Assembly: GCA_030442035.1 (NCBI GenBank)
Contig: JAUJEA010000005.1
Coordinates: 422,688-486,687 of the forward strand
From: Splendidivirga corallicola
Lineage (GTDB): Bacteria > Bacteroidota > Bacteroidia > Cytophagales > Cyclobacteriaceae
Reading direction: 5' to 3'
Length of the DNA: 64,000 bases
Under the pieces are notes generated by a model. The model made no database searches. It was given only the letters and a program-made list of their open reading frames with translations, and had not been told where the DNA came from. The number at the start of each line of letters is the position of its first letter. Position 1 is the stretch's first letter. A program made the translations under genes and the position numbers. This document shows positions 25,644-34,690 of the stretch, in pieces.

Positions 25644-26678
25644 ATGAATAAATCAAAACCTAAAACCAAGCCTGTTGTAGGCCTATCCATTGGAGATTTG
25701 AATGGGGTGGGTCCGGAAATTATTATCAAGGCACTATCTGACAATAGAATACTAAAACTGATTACTCCGGTCGTCTACGGTTCGACAAAAGTTCTGTCCT
25801 ACTATCGAAAGAGCATGAATCTTGAGCCCTTCAACCATAATCCGGTTAACAATTCATTTGATCTGCACTTTAAAAAAATCAATGTTGTTAATTGCTGGTC
25901 TGAAGCTATTGAGCTCAAACCCGGGGAAGCTACACCTGAAAGTGGGACCTGTGCTTTTAAGGCATTGGAAAAAGCAACCGCAGATCTGAAAGAAGGGAAA
26001 ATACATGCTTTGATCACAGCACCAATAAACAAAAAGAATATACAGAGCGACGATTTCAACTTCCCTGGCCACACAGAATACATTACGGAAAAATTTGAAG
26101 CCAAGGATAGTCTTATGATCCTCGCAAGTGATCGCTTGAAAGTTGGTGTTGTTACCGGTCACATGTCCTTGAAAGAGGTTCCAAATGCATTGACTAAAGA
26201 AAAAATTATCAATAAGGCATCCATATTACTGGAATCAATGAAAAAAGATTTCGGTGCTGCTAAGCCCAGGATTGCTGTATTAGGTCTTAATCCACATGCA
26301 GGAGAAGATGGTATTCTGGGAAACGAAGAACAAGAGGTAATAAGTCCGGCGATCGCTGAACTTAAAAAGAAAGGGCATTTGATATTTGGGCCTTATCCTG
26401 CCGACGGCTTCTTTGGAACTGCACAATATGAAAAATTTGATGCTACTTTGGCAATGTATCACGACCAGGGCTTGGTACCCTTCAAAACATTGTCATTTGA
26501 AGAGGGCGTAAATTTCACAGCAGGACTTTCTCATGTGAGAACATCTCCCGATCATGGAACGGCCTATAACATTGCAGGTAAGAATCAAGCTAATGAAAGT
26601 TCGATCCGAAGCGCCATTTTTATGGCAGTGGATATTTTAAATCATCGAAATGAGTTAAATCCTGTTTCCACTAATTAG
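25644..26678 (+). CDS. pdxA: 4-hydroxythreonine-4-phosphate dehydrogenase
   Basis: 344 residues, the PdxA step of DXP-dependent pyridoxal phosphate synthesis. Visible motifs: GDLNGVGPEI (about residues 17-26), TAPINK (about 133-138), FPGHTEY with a metal-binding His, GLNPHAGEDG (about 214-223), YHDQGLVPFKTL (metal His, about 271-282) and RTSPDHGTAYNIAG (about 298-311). The length is normal. No pdxJ neighbour. The 3' flank holds two short inverted repeats before yceD. Confidence 0.95.
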   Translation: MNKSKPKTKPVVGLSIGDLNGVGPEIIIKALSDNRILKLITPVVYGSTKVLSYYRKSMNLEPFNHNPVNNSFDLHFKKINVVNCWSEAIELKPGEATPESGTCAFKALEKATADLKEGKIHALITAPINKKNIQSDDFNFPGHTEYITEKFEAKDSLMILASDRLKVGVVTGHMSLKEVPNALTKEKIINKASILLESMKKDFGAAKPRIAVLGLNPHAGEDGILGNEEQEVISPAIAELKKKGHLIFGPYPADGFFGTAQYEKFDATLAMYHDQGLVPFKTLSFEEGVNFTAGLSHVRTSPDHGTAYNIAGKNQANESSIRSAIFMAVDILNHRNELNPVSTN

Positions 26679-26725
26679 TTAATTCATTGTACGTAGAATG
26701 TCACTATAAGGAACACCATATAGTG

Positions 26726-26755
26726 AAAGCAAATTAAATCCCTTGCTTTTATTAT
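26726..26755 (+). terminator. Weak terminator-like hairpin after pdxA
   Basis: AAAGCAA (26726-26732) and TTGCTTT (26743-26749) enclose a 10-base loop and are followed by TATTATT. A second inverted repeat, CACTATA/TATAGTG (26702-26708/26719-26725), lies just before it. Stems are AT-rich, so function is uncertain. Confidence 0.35.
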
Positions 26756-26769
26756 TAGAATTATATTTT

Positions 26770-26777
26770 TAACTTTG
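26770..26777 (+). promoter_or_regulatory. -7 promoter element for the yceD-rpmF-plsX-fabH-efp-acc operon
   Basis: TAACTTTG fits TAnnTTTG exactly, 20 bp before the yceD start. The nearest TTG (26743-26745) is 24 bp upstream, slightly farther than the usual 19-21. Confidence 0.5.
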
Positions 26778-26796
26778 CCGTCTTAATTTTAGGGGT

Positions 26797-27321
26797 ATGG
26801 TAAAGAAGGATATCAAAGAATTCGAAATTGATATTTTTAGTCTCAAAAATTCGACACATGAGTATCGTTTTGAGGTGAAAGATTCGTTCTTTACTTTGTT
26901 TGAAGGTGGATTGGTAGAAAAGGGTAACATTTCAGTTGATTTGATTCTGGATAAAACCGAAACGCTTATCAACATGACTTTTGAGCTCAAGGGTTCTATT
27001 GAGTTGGTCTGTGATAGAAGTTTGGAACCCTTTGATTATCCAATTGATTTAAACGAAAACCTGATTTTCAAATTTGGTGAAGAGGAAAAAGAATTGGATG
27101 AACATATAAGCATCATTTCTCGTGATAAAGAGAATATTAATGTTGCCCAGTTCATTTATGAATTTATCGGACTGGCAGTTCCGATGAAGAAGCTTCATCC
27201 GAAGTTTGAAGAGAGTGAAATTGATGAAGAAGGACAAATTGTTTATTCATCTGATGAAGATTCAAATGATGAGAATATTGATCCTAGATGGAAACAATTA
27301 AAAAATTTAAGAAATAATTAA
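26797..27321 (+). CDS. yceD: YceD/DUF177-family protein
   Basis: 174 residues, DUF177 family, which includes plant and bacterial proteins needed for 23S rRNA accumulation. The conserved C of the core is visible in SIELVCDRSLEPFDYPI (about residues 66-82), and the tail is acidic (SSDEDSNDENIDPRW). Position immediately before rpmF is the family's classical context. Start ATG 26797 follows the TAnnTTTG box closely. Confidence 0.88.
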   Translation: MVKKDIKEFEIDIFSLKNSTHEYRFEVKDSFFTLFEGGLVEKGNISVDLILDKTETLINMTFELKGSIELVCDRSLEPFDYPIDLNENLIFKFGEEEKELDEHISIISRDKENINVAQFIYEFIGLAVPMKKLHPKFEESEIDEEGQIVYSSDEDSNDENIDPRWKQLKNLRNN

Positions 27322-27342
27322 ACTGATAAATATCTAAGAAAA

Positions 27343-27534
27343 ATGGCGCATCCTAAACGCAAAACTTCAAAAGCAAGAAGAGATAAGAGAAGAACGCACT
27401 ATAAAACAACGGCTAAGAACCTTGTAACTTGTCCTGCAACTGGGGAGCTTCATTTACCCCATAGAGCCCATTGGTACGAGGGCAAACTATACTATAAGGG
27501 TAAAGTGATTATGGAAAAAGAAGTATTGGTATAG
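27343..27534 (+). CDS. rpmF: 50S ribosomal protein L32 (cysteine-poor form)
   Basis: 63 residues, opening [20 protein letters not shown] as in all L32. The zinc-ribbon cysteines are largely missing: only one Cys remains ([15 protein letters not shown]), so this is the zinc-free form seen in several Bacteroidota. It lies between yceD and plsX with 4 bases to plsX. Confidence 0.96.
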   Translation: MAHPKRKTSKARRDKRRTHYKTTAKNLVTCPATGELHLPHRAHWYEGKLYYKGKVIMEKEVLV

Positions 27535-27538
27535 TTTT

Positions 27539-28480
27539 ATGAAGGTTGCATTAGATGCAATGGGTGGCGATTTCGCTCCGGAAGCCGCAATTGAAGGAGC
27601 CAAATTGGCCATACAGGAACTACCGCCAGACGTTCAAATTGTTTTAGTTGGAAAAGAAGATATTATCACTAATCTCCTGAGTGAAAAAGGGGTAGAAAGT
27701 GATTTAATAGAGATCCATAATGCCGACGAAGTGATAGGAATGGCCGAACATCCCACAAAGGCGCTATCACAAAAACCTAATTCCAGTATTGCCGTTGGCT
27801 TTGGACTACTAAAGTCAGGTTATGTGCAGGCATTCTGTAGTGCGGGTAATACCGGGGCAATGCATGTCGGGGCTATGTTCACTATCAAAGCAATTGAGGG
27901 TGTAATCAGGCCAGGAATTGCCGGATTTGTTCCTAAGGAAAATGGCGATTTTGGTGTGATCATAGATGTTGGCGCCAATGCTGACTGCAAACCTGATGTA
28001 CTAATGCAATTCGGACAGATGGGTTCCATATATGCCAAAAACGTGTTTGGTATAGATGATCCAAAAGTCGGATTGATGAATCTTGGCGAGGAAGAACAAA
28101 AGGGAACCCTATTGACTCAAGCAGCCTATCAACTTTTCAAAATTGATAAACAACTAAATTTCGTTGGTAATATAGAAGGCCGAGACATTTTTAACGACAA
28201 GGCTGACGTGATAGTTTGTGATGGATTCACAGGAAATGTTATACTAAAGTTTGCAGAATCCATTTATGATATCCTGAAAAAAAGAAATCTGTTGGATCCA
28301 TTTTTTCACAAGTTTAACTATGAGGCCATTGGCGGAAGCCCTATATTGGGAGTCAATGGAAATGTGGTCATTGGTCATGGTGTCTCTAGCGGGACAGCAA
28401 TAAAAAATATGCTTTTGCAGGCTCAAAGAATGGCTGGGTCCAATGTTCATTTAAAAATTAAAGAAAGCCTCGGGGCATAA
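27539..28480 (+). CDS. plsX: Phosphate acyltransferase PlsX
   Basis: 313 residues; makes acyl-phosphate from acyl-ACP for the PlsXY route of phosphatidate synthesis. Opening [19 protein letters not shown], central [12 protein letters not shown] and [11 protein letters not shown], and [12 protein letters not shown] are all family blocks. It is followed by fabH 24 bases later. Confidence 0.95.
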   Translation: MKVALDAMGGDFAPEAAIEGAKLAIQELPPDVQIVLVGKEDIITNLLSEKGVESDLIEIHNADEVIGMAEHPTKALSQKPNSSIAVGFGLLKSGYVQAFCSAGNTGAMHVGAMFTIKAIEGVIRPGIAGFVPKENGDFGVIIDVGANADCKPDVLMQFGQMGSIYAKNVFGIDDPKVGLMNLGEEEQKGTLLTQAAYQLFKIDKQLNFVGNIEGRDIFNDKADVIVCDGFTGNVILKFAESIYDILKKRNLLDPFFHKFNYEAIGGSPILGVNGNVVIGHGVSSGTAIKNMLLQAQRMAGSNVHLKIKESLGA

Positions 28481-28504
28481 ACACTACAATTAAATTTTTC
28501 ACCC

Positions 28505-29503
28505 ATGAGTAGAACCAGAGCCGTGATCACAGGTATAAACGCCTGGGTTCCTGATTATGTGCTTAGCAATGAGGAACTAACAACAATGGTTGATACCTCT
28601 GATGAGTGGATCACCACAAGAACCGGAATAAAAGAAAGGCGAATACTAAAGGGAAAGGATCAAGGGACTTCAGTTATCGGAACCCAAGCGGTAAAAGGTC
28701 TTCTCGAAAAGACAAATACTGATCCGAACGAAATAGACCTTATTATCTGTGCCACTACCACTCCCGATATGCTATTTCCTGCTACAGCAAATATTGTTGC
28801 CAATGAAATTGGGGCGAAAAATGCCTTTAGCTATGATCTACAGGCCGCATGTTCAGGTTTTCTTTTTGCACTAACAACCGGATCCCAATTCATCGAAACA
28901 GGAAAATATAAAAAGGTTATTGTAATCGGAGCTGATAAAATGTCATCCATCATTGATTATGAAGACCGGACAACCTGTATTATTTTTGGTGATGGTGGTG
29001 GAGCAGTTCTGTTGGAACCAACTGAAGAAGAGTATGGGATTATCGATTCCATATTAAGAGCGGATGGATCAGGAGCCTGCCATCTTCACATGAAGGCCGG
29101 AGGGAGTAAGAGACCGGCCACCTATGAAACCATCGATGCCAAGGAACATTACGTTTACCAGGAAGGTTCTGCTGTTTTCAAATTCGCTGTGACCAATATG
29201 GCTGATATTTCTGCTGAGATCATGGAAAGAAATAATTTGTGCTCTGAGGAGGTTGCCTGGTTAGTCCCACATCAGGCAAATAAGAGGATTATTGACGCTA
29301 CAGCCAAACGTATGGGCATTGGTCCTGAAAAGGTAATGATGACTATTCAAAAGTATGGAAATACAACAAGTGGTACAATTCCATTATGTTTGCATGATTA
29401 TGAATCTCAGCTGAAAAAAGGAGATAATCTTGTCCTCTCAGCATTTGGAGGTGGCTTTACCTGGGGGTCCGTTTATGTGAAGTGGGGACTTGACCCAAAA
29501 TAA
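28505..29503 (+). CDS. fabH: Beta-ketoacyl-ACP synthase III
   Basis: 332 residues; condenses acetyl-CoA with malonyl-ACP to start type II fatty acid synthesis. Catalytic triad visible: Cys in [13 protein letters not shown] (about residue 116), His in VPHQANKRI (about 258) and Asn in YGNTTSGT (about 288). Together with plsX and accBC it shows that the organism has a discrete type II FAS, which matters for judging the megasynthase at 41928. Confidence 0.95.
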   Translation: MSRTRAVITGINAWVPDYVLSNEELTTMVDTSDEWITTRTGIKERRILKGKDQGTSVIGTQAVKGLLEKTNTDPNEIDLIICATTTPDMLFPATANIVANEIGAKNAFSYDLQAACSGFLFALTTGSQFIETGKYKKVIVIGADKMSSIIDYEDRTTCIIFGDGGGAVLLEPTEEEYGIIDSILRADGSGACHLHMKAGGSKRPATYETIDAKEHYVYQEGSAVFKFAVTNMADISAEIMERNNLCSEEVAWLVPHQANKRIIDATAKRMGIGPEKVMMTIQKYGNTTSGTIPLCLHDYESQLKKGDNLVLSAFGGGFTWGSVYVKWGLDPK

Positions 29504-29560
29504 GTCAATTCATTTTCATTTTATTGATTCATTTGTAATTTAGAATTAAAATTTTTCTCA

Positions 29561-30124
29561 ATGGCAAACACCTCAGATTTTAAAAATGGATTGTGTTTAG
29601 AGTTTAACAATGATCTATATACAATAGTAGAATTTCAACATGTAAAACCTGGGAAAGGGCCGGCCTTTGTAAGAACAAAATTAAAGAGCCTAACCACTGG
29701 AAAAGTAATTGAAAATACCTTTAATGCTGGTGTTAAAGTAACCACAGCAAGAATTGAAAGAAGACCTCATCAATTTCTTTATAAGGATGATTTAGGTTTT
29801 CATTTTATGGATAGTAGCACTTTTGAGCAGGTAACGCTTCAAAAAGACTTAATTACCTCAGCCAAACTCCTAAAGGATGGACAGGAAGTAGATGTTATCT
29901 ACCATGCCGAAACAGAGACTCCATTGAACTGTGAGTTACCTCCTTTTGTAGAATTACAAATTACATATACGGAGCCTGGTGTTAAAGGTGATACGGCTAC
30001 TAATGCCACCAAACCAGCTACTTTGGAAACAGGCGCGGAAATTCAAGTGCCTCTTTTTATTGAACAGGATGAAATTATTAAAGTAGATACCCGAACTGGT
30101 TCATATTCTGAACGTGTAAAATAA
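29561..30124 (+). CDS. efp: Elongation factor P
   Basis: 187 residues, three domains. Rescues ribosomes stalled on proline runs. The tip loop reads KPGKGPA with Lys32 at the position that is modified in other bacteria. C-terminal [20 protein letters not shown] to [11 protein letters not shown] is full-length. Between fabH and accB, a frequent Bacteroidota arrangement. Confidence 0.95.
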   Translation: MANTSDFKNGLCLEFNNDLYTIVEFQHVKPGKGPAFVRTKLKSLTTGKVIENTFNAGVKVTTARIERRPHQFLYKDDLGFHFMDSSTFEQVTLQKDLITSAKLLKDGQEVDVIYHAETETPLNCELPPFVELQITYTEPGVKGDTATNATKPATLETGAEIQVPLFIEQDEIIKVDTRTGSYSERVK

Positions 30125-30129
30125 CCATT

Positions 30130-30627
30130 ATGAAAGCTAAAGAAATCAGAGACCTAATAGACTTTATCTCTAAATCGGGCCTCGATGAGGTGAATATTGA
30201 AACGGAAGAATTCAAAATAAAAGTTAGAAAAAACGCTGAACCCAAAGCAAAGATTATTGAAACCGTTGCCCAGGCTGTTCAACCAAGTGTACAGCCAGTT
30301 GTTCAAAATACAACAGCCACTGAAGCAAGTACAAAGGCACCTTCAACTGATGCCGCTCCTACGGAAGCAGCCTCGGATGAGGGTAAGTATATTTCTATAA
30401 AATCTCCTATGATTGGTACTTTTTATCGGTCACCAAACCCGGATTCGGATGTGTTTGTTAAAGTTGGTGACAAAGTAGAAGCTGGTCAAACGGTCTGTAT
30501 CGTGGAGGCAATGAAACTATTCAATGAAATAGAATCCGAGGTTTCAGGAACCATAGTTAAAGTACTGGTTGACAATGCATCACCAATTGAATACGATCAA
30601 CCATTGTTCCTGGTCGATCCTTCATAA
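30130..30627 (+). CDS. accB: Acetyl-CoA carboxylase biotin carboxyl carrier protein
   Basis: 165 residues: N-terminal helix, Ala/Thr/Pro-rich linker (about residues 48-85) and a biotinyl domain with EAMKLFNEIE, whose Lys carries biotin. It starts 5 bases after efp and is followed by accC after 94 bases that hold a hairpin. Confidence 0.95.
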   Translation: MKAKEIRDLIDFISKSGLDEVNIETEEFKIKVRKNAEPKAKIIETVAQAVQPSVQPVVQNTTATEASTKAPSTDAAPTEAASDEGKYISIKSPMIGTFYRSPNPDSDVFVKVGDKVEAGQTVCIVEAMKLFNEIESEVSGTIVKVLVDNASPIEYDQPLFLVDPS

Positions 30628-30644
30628 GGCCTTGATAAGTTTTA

Positions 30645-30673
30645 TTGACTCTTCTCACTGAGACAAGAGTCAA
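30645..30673 (+). promoter_or_regulatory. Hairpin between accB and accC
   Basis: TTGACTCTT (30645-30653) is perfectly inverted as AAGAGTCAA (30665-30673), with a further CTC/GAG pair inside the loop. A short T-run (30680-30684) follows 6 bases later. It could be an attenuator or processing site that sets the accB:accC ratio. Confidence 0.5.
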
Positions 30674-30721
30674 TGAAGCTTTTTAAATTCTATCAAAGTT
30701 TTTATTCTAAAGATAACCAAC

Positions 30722-32065
30722 GTGTTTAAAAAAATACTCATAGCCAACAGAGGAGAAATTGCATTGAGAATTATCAGAACATGCAAGGAAATGGGTGTGG
30801 AAACAGTAGCAGTGTATTCAACTGTCGACAAAGATAGTCTCCATGTTAGATTTGCTGATGAGGCCGTATGCATAGGCCCTCCTCCCAGTAATTTATCTTA
30901 TTTGAATATTCCTCATATCATGTCAGCTGCGGAGATTACCAATGCCGACGCCATCCATCCTGGATATGGATTTTTGGCGGAGAACGCAGAATTTTCTCGC
31001 GTGTGTCATGAGCATGGTATAAAATTTATTGGTGCCAGTCCGAAGATGATCAATCTGATGGGTGATAAAGCTACTGCCAAGGATACCATGAAAAAGGCAG
31101 GTGTCCCGACTATTCCAGGTTCGGATGGCCTATTAGATTCAATAGAGGAAGGTATAAAAATCGCCAAAAAAATAAAATATCCGGTCATATTAAAGGCCAC
31201 AGCTGGTGGAGGTGGTAAAGGTATGAGGATCGTCAAAAGCGACAAGGAGTTTAAAAAAGCCTGGGATGATGCTAAAATGGAAGCTGGAGCTGCCTTCGGG
31301 AATGACGGTTTGTATCTGGAAAAATTCATTGAAGAACCTCGACATGTTGAAATCCAAGTTGTTGGAGATAAAAAAGGAAAAGCATGTCATTTGTCGGAGA
31401 GAGATTGTTCTATTCAAAGAAGACATCAAAAACTTGTGGAAGAAACTCCCTCCCCCATCATGACAAAAAAATTGAGGGACGAAATGGGAGCTGCTGCTAT
31501 AAAAGCTGCAGAAGCAATTAAATATGAAGGTGCTGGTACAGTAGAATTTCTGGTGGATAAAAATAAGGATTTCTATTTCATGGAAATGAATACCAGAATT
31601 CAGGTAGAGCACCCCATCACAGAACAAGTAACCGCATTTGACCTTATTAAGGAGCAGATTAAAGTCGCGGCAGGGATCGAAATTTCCGGAAAGAATTATT
31701 TCCCGCTTTTATATTCCATGGAATGCAGGATAAATGCGGAAGATCCCGTTAACGGTTTTAGGCCAAGTCCTGGTAAAATCACAAATTTACACCTTCCGGG
31801 GGGGCAGGGAGTGAGAGTGGATAGTCATGTATATGCCGGCTACTCCATACCACCGAATTATGATTCGATGATAGCCAAGTTAATCGTTTCAGCGCAATCT
31901 CGTGAAGAAGTGATCGTAAGGATGAAAAGAGCATTGGAAGAATTTGTCATAGAAGGGATCAAGACAACGATCCCATTTCATTTAAAGCTTATGGATGATA
32001 ATGAATTCAATTCAGGCAAGTTTACAACAGCCTTTATGGATTCCTTCGATCTGAACGATCTGTGA
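30722..32065 (+). CDS. accC: Acetyl-CoA carboxylase, biotin carboxylase subunit
   Basis: 447 residues with a GTG start at 30722 ([17 protein letters not shown]). ATP-grasp enzyme: glycine-rich [12 protein letters not shown] loop (about residues 159-170), [12 protein letters not shown] (about 224-235) and [13 protein letters not shown] (about 284-296). It carboxylates the biotin on AccB. Last gene of the yceD-to-accC operon, followed by a terminator. The carboxyltransferase genes are not here. Confidence 0.96.
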   Translation: MFKKILIANRGEIALRIIRTCKEMGVETVAVYSTVDKDSLHVRFADEAVCIGPPPSNLSYLNIPHIMSAAEITNADAIHPGYGFLAENAEFSRVCHEHGIKFIGASPKMINLMGDKATAKDTMKKAGVPTIPGSDGLLDSIEEGIKIAKKIKYPVILKATAGGGGKGMRIVKSDKEFKKAWDDAKMEAGAAFGNDGLYLEKFIEEPRHVEIQVVGDKKGKACHLSERDCSIQRRHQKLVEETPSPIMTKKLRDEMGAAAIKAAEAIKYEGAGTVEFLVDKNKDFYFMEMNTRIQVEHPITEQVTAFDLIKEQIKVAAGIEISGKNYFPLLYSMECRINAEDPVNGFRPSPGKITNLHLPGGQGVRVDSHVYAGYSIPPNYDSMIAKLIVSAQSREEVIVRMKRALEEFVIEGIKTTIPFHLKLMDDNEFNSGKFTTAFMDSFDLNDL

Positions 32066-32094
32066 CAAATAGCAAAAATAAAAGCCACATTTAC

Positions 32095-32130
32095 AAACCC
32101 AAATCTCAATCGATTTGGGTTTTATTTTTG
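32095..32130 (+). terminator. Terminator after accC
   Basis: AAACCCAAATC (32095-32105) and GATTTGGGTTT (32112-32122) form an 11-bp stem with a 6-base loop, followed by a T-rich stretch. The tail TATTTTTG (32123-32130) also fits the -7 consensus TAnnTTTG and lies 12 bp before the next start codon, so it may double as a promoter element. Confidence 0.85.
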
Positions 32131-32142
32131 TAATTTAGGAAA

Positions 32143-32796
32143 ATGAACAAGGGTATATTCGTTGCATTACTTTTACTTTTGCCAACCTTTTCAGAGGCTC
32201 AAACACCTTCCAAGTTGATTTACGGTGGCATCGGAGCCAGTGCTTATAGCGGAGATCTTGCCAAATTCGAAAAATGGAGTTCAAGTTTTTATCTTGGATT
32301 GAAATTTAACAATAGTAAAAGGATCAATGGAAATGTAACTTTTACTTTTGGTTCAGTGACTGGCCAAAACAGCAATTATGTTTTTCAAACGTCACAAGGA
32401 CCCGCAACGCCTAATAAATTCTTTAAAACTGAGTTCATTTCACTGAACTATGATCTTCAGGTTAATTTTATCAAAAAGAAAAACTTCATTGCATTTATAA
32501 GTCAGGGGATCGGGCTTTCAAGTTTTGATCCTCAAGATGAGTTTTTCAACAAATTGATAGATCAACTTGAAACCAGAGAGGAAGATGAATCTTATTCATC
32601 CATTTCATTAATACTGCCAACTCAACTTGGAATAATTTATCTTTTTGACAACGGTTATGGTTTCGGTGCAAAAATTGGTTTTATCAATTCAGCTACTGAT
32701 TACCTTGATAACATTGGACTCTGGGGAAATAAAAGCGGCAATGATAATATATTATCGGTAAAGTTCCTTTTCTATGTCCCAATTGAATTCAAATAA
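32143..32796 (+). CDS. Putative outer-membrane beta-barrel protein
   Basis: 217 residues with a signal peptide (MNKGIFVALLLLLPTFSEAQ). The rest alternates polar and hydrophobic residues in short strands with Gly/Ser/Asn turns (YGGIGASAYSGDL, SFYLGLKFNN, TFTFGSVTGQNS, YGFGAKIGF), ending in VKFLFYVPIEFK with an aromatic near the end, as in small OmpA-like or OmpW-like barrels. I cannot name a specific family. Monocistronic. Confidence 0.65.
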   Translation: MNKGIFVALLLLLPTFSEAQTPSKLIYGGIGASAYSGDLAKFEKWSSSFYLGLKFNNSKRINGNVTFTFGSVTGQNSNYVFQTSQGPATPNKFFKTEFISLNYDLQVNFIKKKNFIAFISQGIGLSSFDPQDEFFNKLIDQLETREEDESYSSISLILPTQLGIIYLFDNGYGFGAKIGFINSATDYLDNIGLWGNKSGNDNILSVKFLFYVPIEFK

Positions 32797-32982
32797 CCGG
32801 TGGTTATCCAACCATTATTTTTCTTAAACAATACCGCCTCTCCTTCAAACCAGTTCAATATTTTTTCCTGTTTTGCCCTCTATTTTGGAGTTGCTGAAAG
32901 ATTGTGAATTTTTTGGTAACCTTTTTGATAGATCAATGTCTTTAGGGCGCATAAATAAAAAATTCCATAAAGATATTGAACT

Positions 32983-33708
32983 ATGAAAATTCTAACTCTT
33001 ATACAAAAATGTTGTGTATTGTTCCTCTTTATTGCACTAGTGTCGTGCGATGGTTATTATAACAATGATTGTTTTTCAGGACATGGTCCCACGATAAGGG
33101 AAAATCGAAATGCTACCGGATTCAATTCACTCGTTAATTCTATCAATGCTGATGTTTTCGTTACACAAGGAGAGAATTATGAAGTAATTGTGGAAGCAAG
33201 AGAAAGTATCATTGGTAAAATAAACACTTATGTCAGAAATGATGAACTGAGAATTGAAAGTAATCATTGTCTGAGAAACACATCAATCAATGTCTTCATC
33301 ACAACTCCGGATATAAATGCTATTGCCAACATAGGTTCAGGAACCGTCTTCGGTGAAAATTTATGGCAAACTAATGATCTGGAATTATCAGTTACAGGCT
33401 CCGGTGATATAAGGGCCGATGTTGAAACCAATACGATATTTAACAGAATAAGTGGCTCGGGAGATATCCGAATTACTGGTTCTACAAATAATCAGGAAAT
33501 TAGCATTAGTGGTTCAGGGAGGGTAAATGCCTTCGGCCTTCTTACCAATACCTGTTCAATTACAATCAGTGGTTCAGGAAGGTGTGAGGTAAATGTTGAT
33601 GATAACCTGGATGTCAAAATAAGTGGAAGTGGAAATGTTTATTATAAAGGCAATCCACAAATCACCTCTTCCATAAGTGGATCTGGGCGGGTGATAGACG
33701 CAAATTAG
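32983..33708 (+). CDS. Head-GIN domain (DUF2807) lipoprotein
   Basis: 241 residues. The signal ends in a lipobox (LFIALVSC), so it is a lipoprotein. The rest is the head-GIN domain common in Bacteroidota: a right-handed beta-helix with repeated SGSGDI, SGSGRV and SGSGNV turns (at least seven, about residues 135-240). Called a putative auto-transporter adhesin head domain in databases; real function is unknown. It shares no operon with its neighbours; a strong hairpin follows. Confidence 0.88.
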   Translation: MKILTLIQKCCVLFLFIALVSCDGYYNNDCFSGHGPTIRENRNATGFNSLVNSINADVFVTQGENYEVIVEARESIIGKINTYVRNDELRIESNHCLRNTSINVFITTPDINAIANIGSGTVFGENLWQTNDLELSVTGSGDIRADVETNTIFNRISGSGDIRITGSTNNQEISISGSGRVNAFGLLTNTCSITISGSGRCEVNVDDNLDVKISGSGNVYYKGNPQITSSISGSGRVIDAN

Positions 33709-33722
33709 ATAGACTTAAAGCT

Positions 33723-33762
33723 AAAAAGGTCAAATGGACTGTATTATCCATTTGACCTTTTT
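33723..33762. terminator. Bidirectional terminator between head-GIN and YceI genes
   Basis: A 16-bp perfect stem (33723-33738 with 33747-33762) with an 8-base loop; AAAAAGGT at one side and ACCTTTTT at the other give T-runs on both strands. It separates convergent genes ending at 33708 and 33780. Confidence 0.9.
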
Positions 33763-33779
33763 TAATACAGTACCCGGTT

Positions 33780-34379
33780 TTAGCTTTGCTTGATCAACTC
33801 AACATTGCAAGTAATCCGTACTTCTTCTCCTATCAATAATCCGCCTGCTTCAAGCGTCGCATTGTATTTCAAGCCAAAATCGTTTCTATCAATTGCTCCA
33901 AATACTTTTAATCCGGCTCTTGTATTTCCCCAGGGATCTTTAATAATGCCTCCAAATTTAGCATCCAATGTAACTGTCTTGGTTATTCCTTTTATAGTCA
34001 GATCACCGGTTACTTTATAACGATTGTCTTTTACTTTCTTAAACTTTTTCCCTTTGAAAGTAATAGTTTGATACTTTGAGGCTTCAAAGAAGTCACCACT
34101 CCTCAAATGTTCATCTCTTTTAGCGTCTTTAGTATTAATGCTTTCCACTTGCGCTACAAACTCGAATTGTGCATCCGTAAAATCTTCTTTATCAGCAAGC
34201 ACTGTAATCGTGTAATCCTCGAACTCACCTGTCGTTTCCGAAATAACAAGGTGGTCAACGGCAAACCCTATAGAAGAATGAGATCCGTTTTCTTCTGAAA
34301 TCCATTTGGTTGATTGCGAAAATGCAGTTGCTCCCAATACAAGTGAAGCTACCAAGGTCAATACAAATTTTCTGTTCAT
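33780..34379 (-). CDS. YceI-family periplasmic lipid-binding protein
   Basis: 199 residues with a signal peptide (MNRKFVLTLVASLVLGATAFS) and a YceI lipocalin-like barrel (about residues 24-197) with SSIGFAVDHL, DEHLRSGDFFEASKYQTI and GDLTIKGITKTVTLD. Family members bind isoprenoid or amphiphilic chains. Monocistronic. The start is the first ATG and gives a normal signal sequence. Confidence 0.92.
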   Translation of the reverse strand: MNRKFVLTLVASLVLGATAFSQSTKWISEENGSHSSIGFAVDHLVISETTGEFEDYTITVLADKEDFTDAQFEFVAQVESINTKDAKRDEHLRSGDFFEASKYQTITFKGKKFKKVKDNRYKVTGDLTIKGITKTVTLDAKFGGIIKDPWGNTRAGLKVFGAIDRNDFGLKYNATLEAGGLLIGEEVRITCNVELIKQS

Positions 34380-34690
34380 TGTTAATAGTGTTGATTAAAA
34401 TTTAATGTATAAACATATATGTATCGACATGAAACGACATCTTACCTAAAAGGTTACTTTGCTAAGCAAAAAAATTGAAAAAAATTTCCCGAATATTTTT
34501 AGATGTCGCACATTAGAAAAGGCCGAGGACGGAGTGGTTACGGTTACAGAAGAATTCAAACAGTAAGCAACTGAATTTTAAAGGATTATAATGAATATTG
34601 GTAGTTCTTAATCGTATTCAATCCTATCAGAAGATATAATCACGCTTGATCATCGAAAATCAAAACACAGTTGAATTCACAATTTTCTAA
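34380..34690. other. Intergenic region between yceI and porU with a 23-codon frame
   Basis: No standard gene. ATG 34503 opens a 23-residue frame to TGA 34574 on the plus strand; the peptide is rich in Arg, Gly and Tyr (RKGRGRSGYGYRR). Whether it is translated cannot be told. Confidence 0.35.

Noticed and set aside
33400..33700. CRISPR-like or tandem DNA repeat in the head-GIN gene
   Set aside because: The regular pattern is at protein level (SGSG turns); DNA copies differ and there are no spacers. No CRISPR array was seen anywhere in the window.
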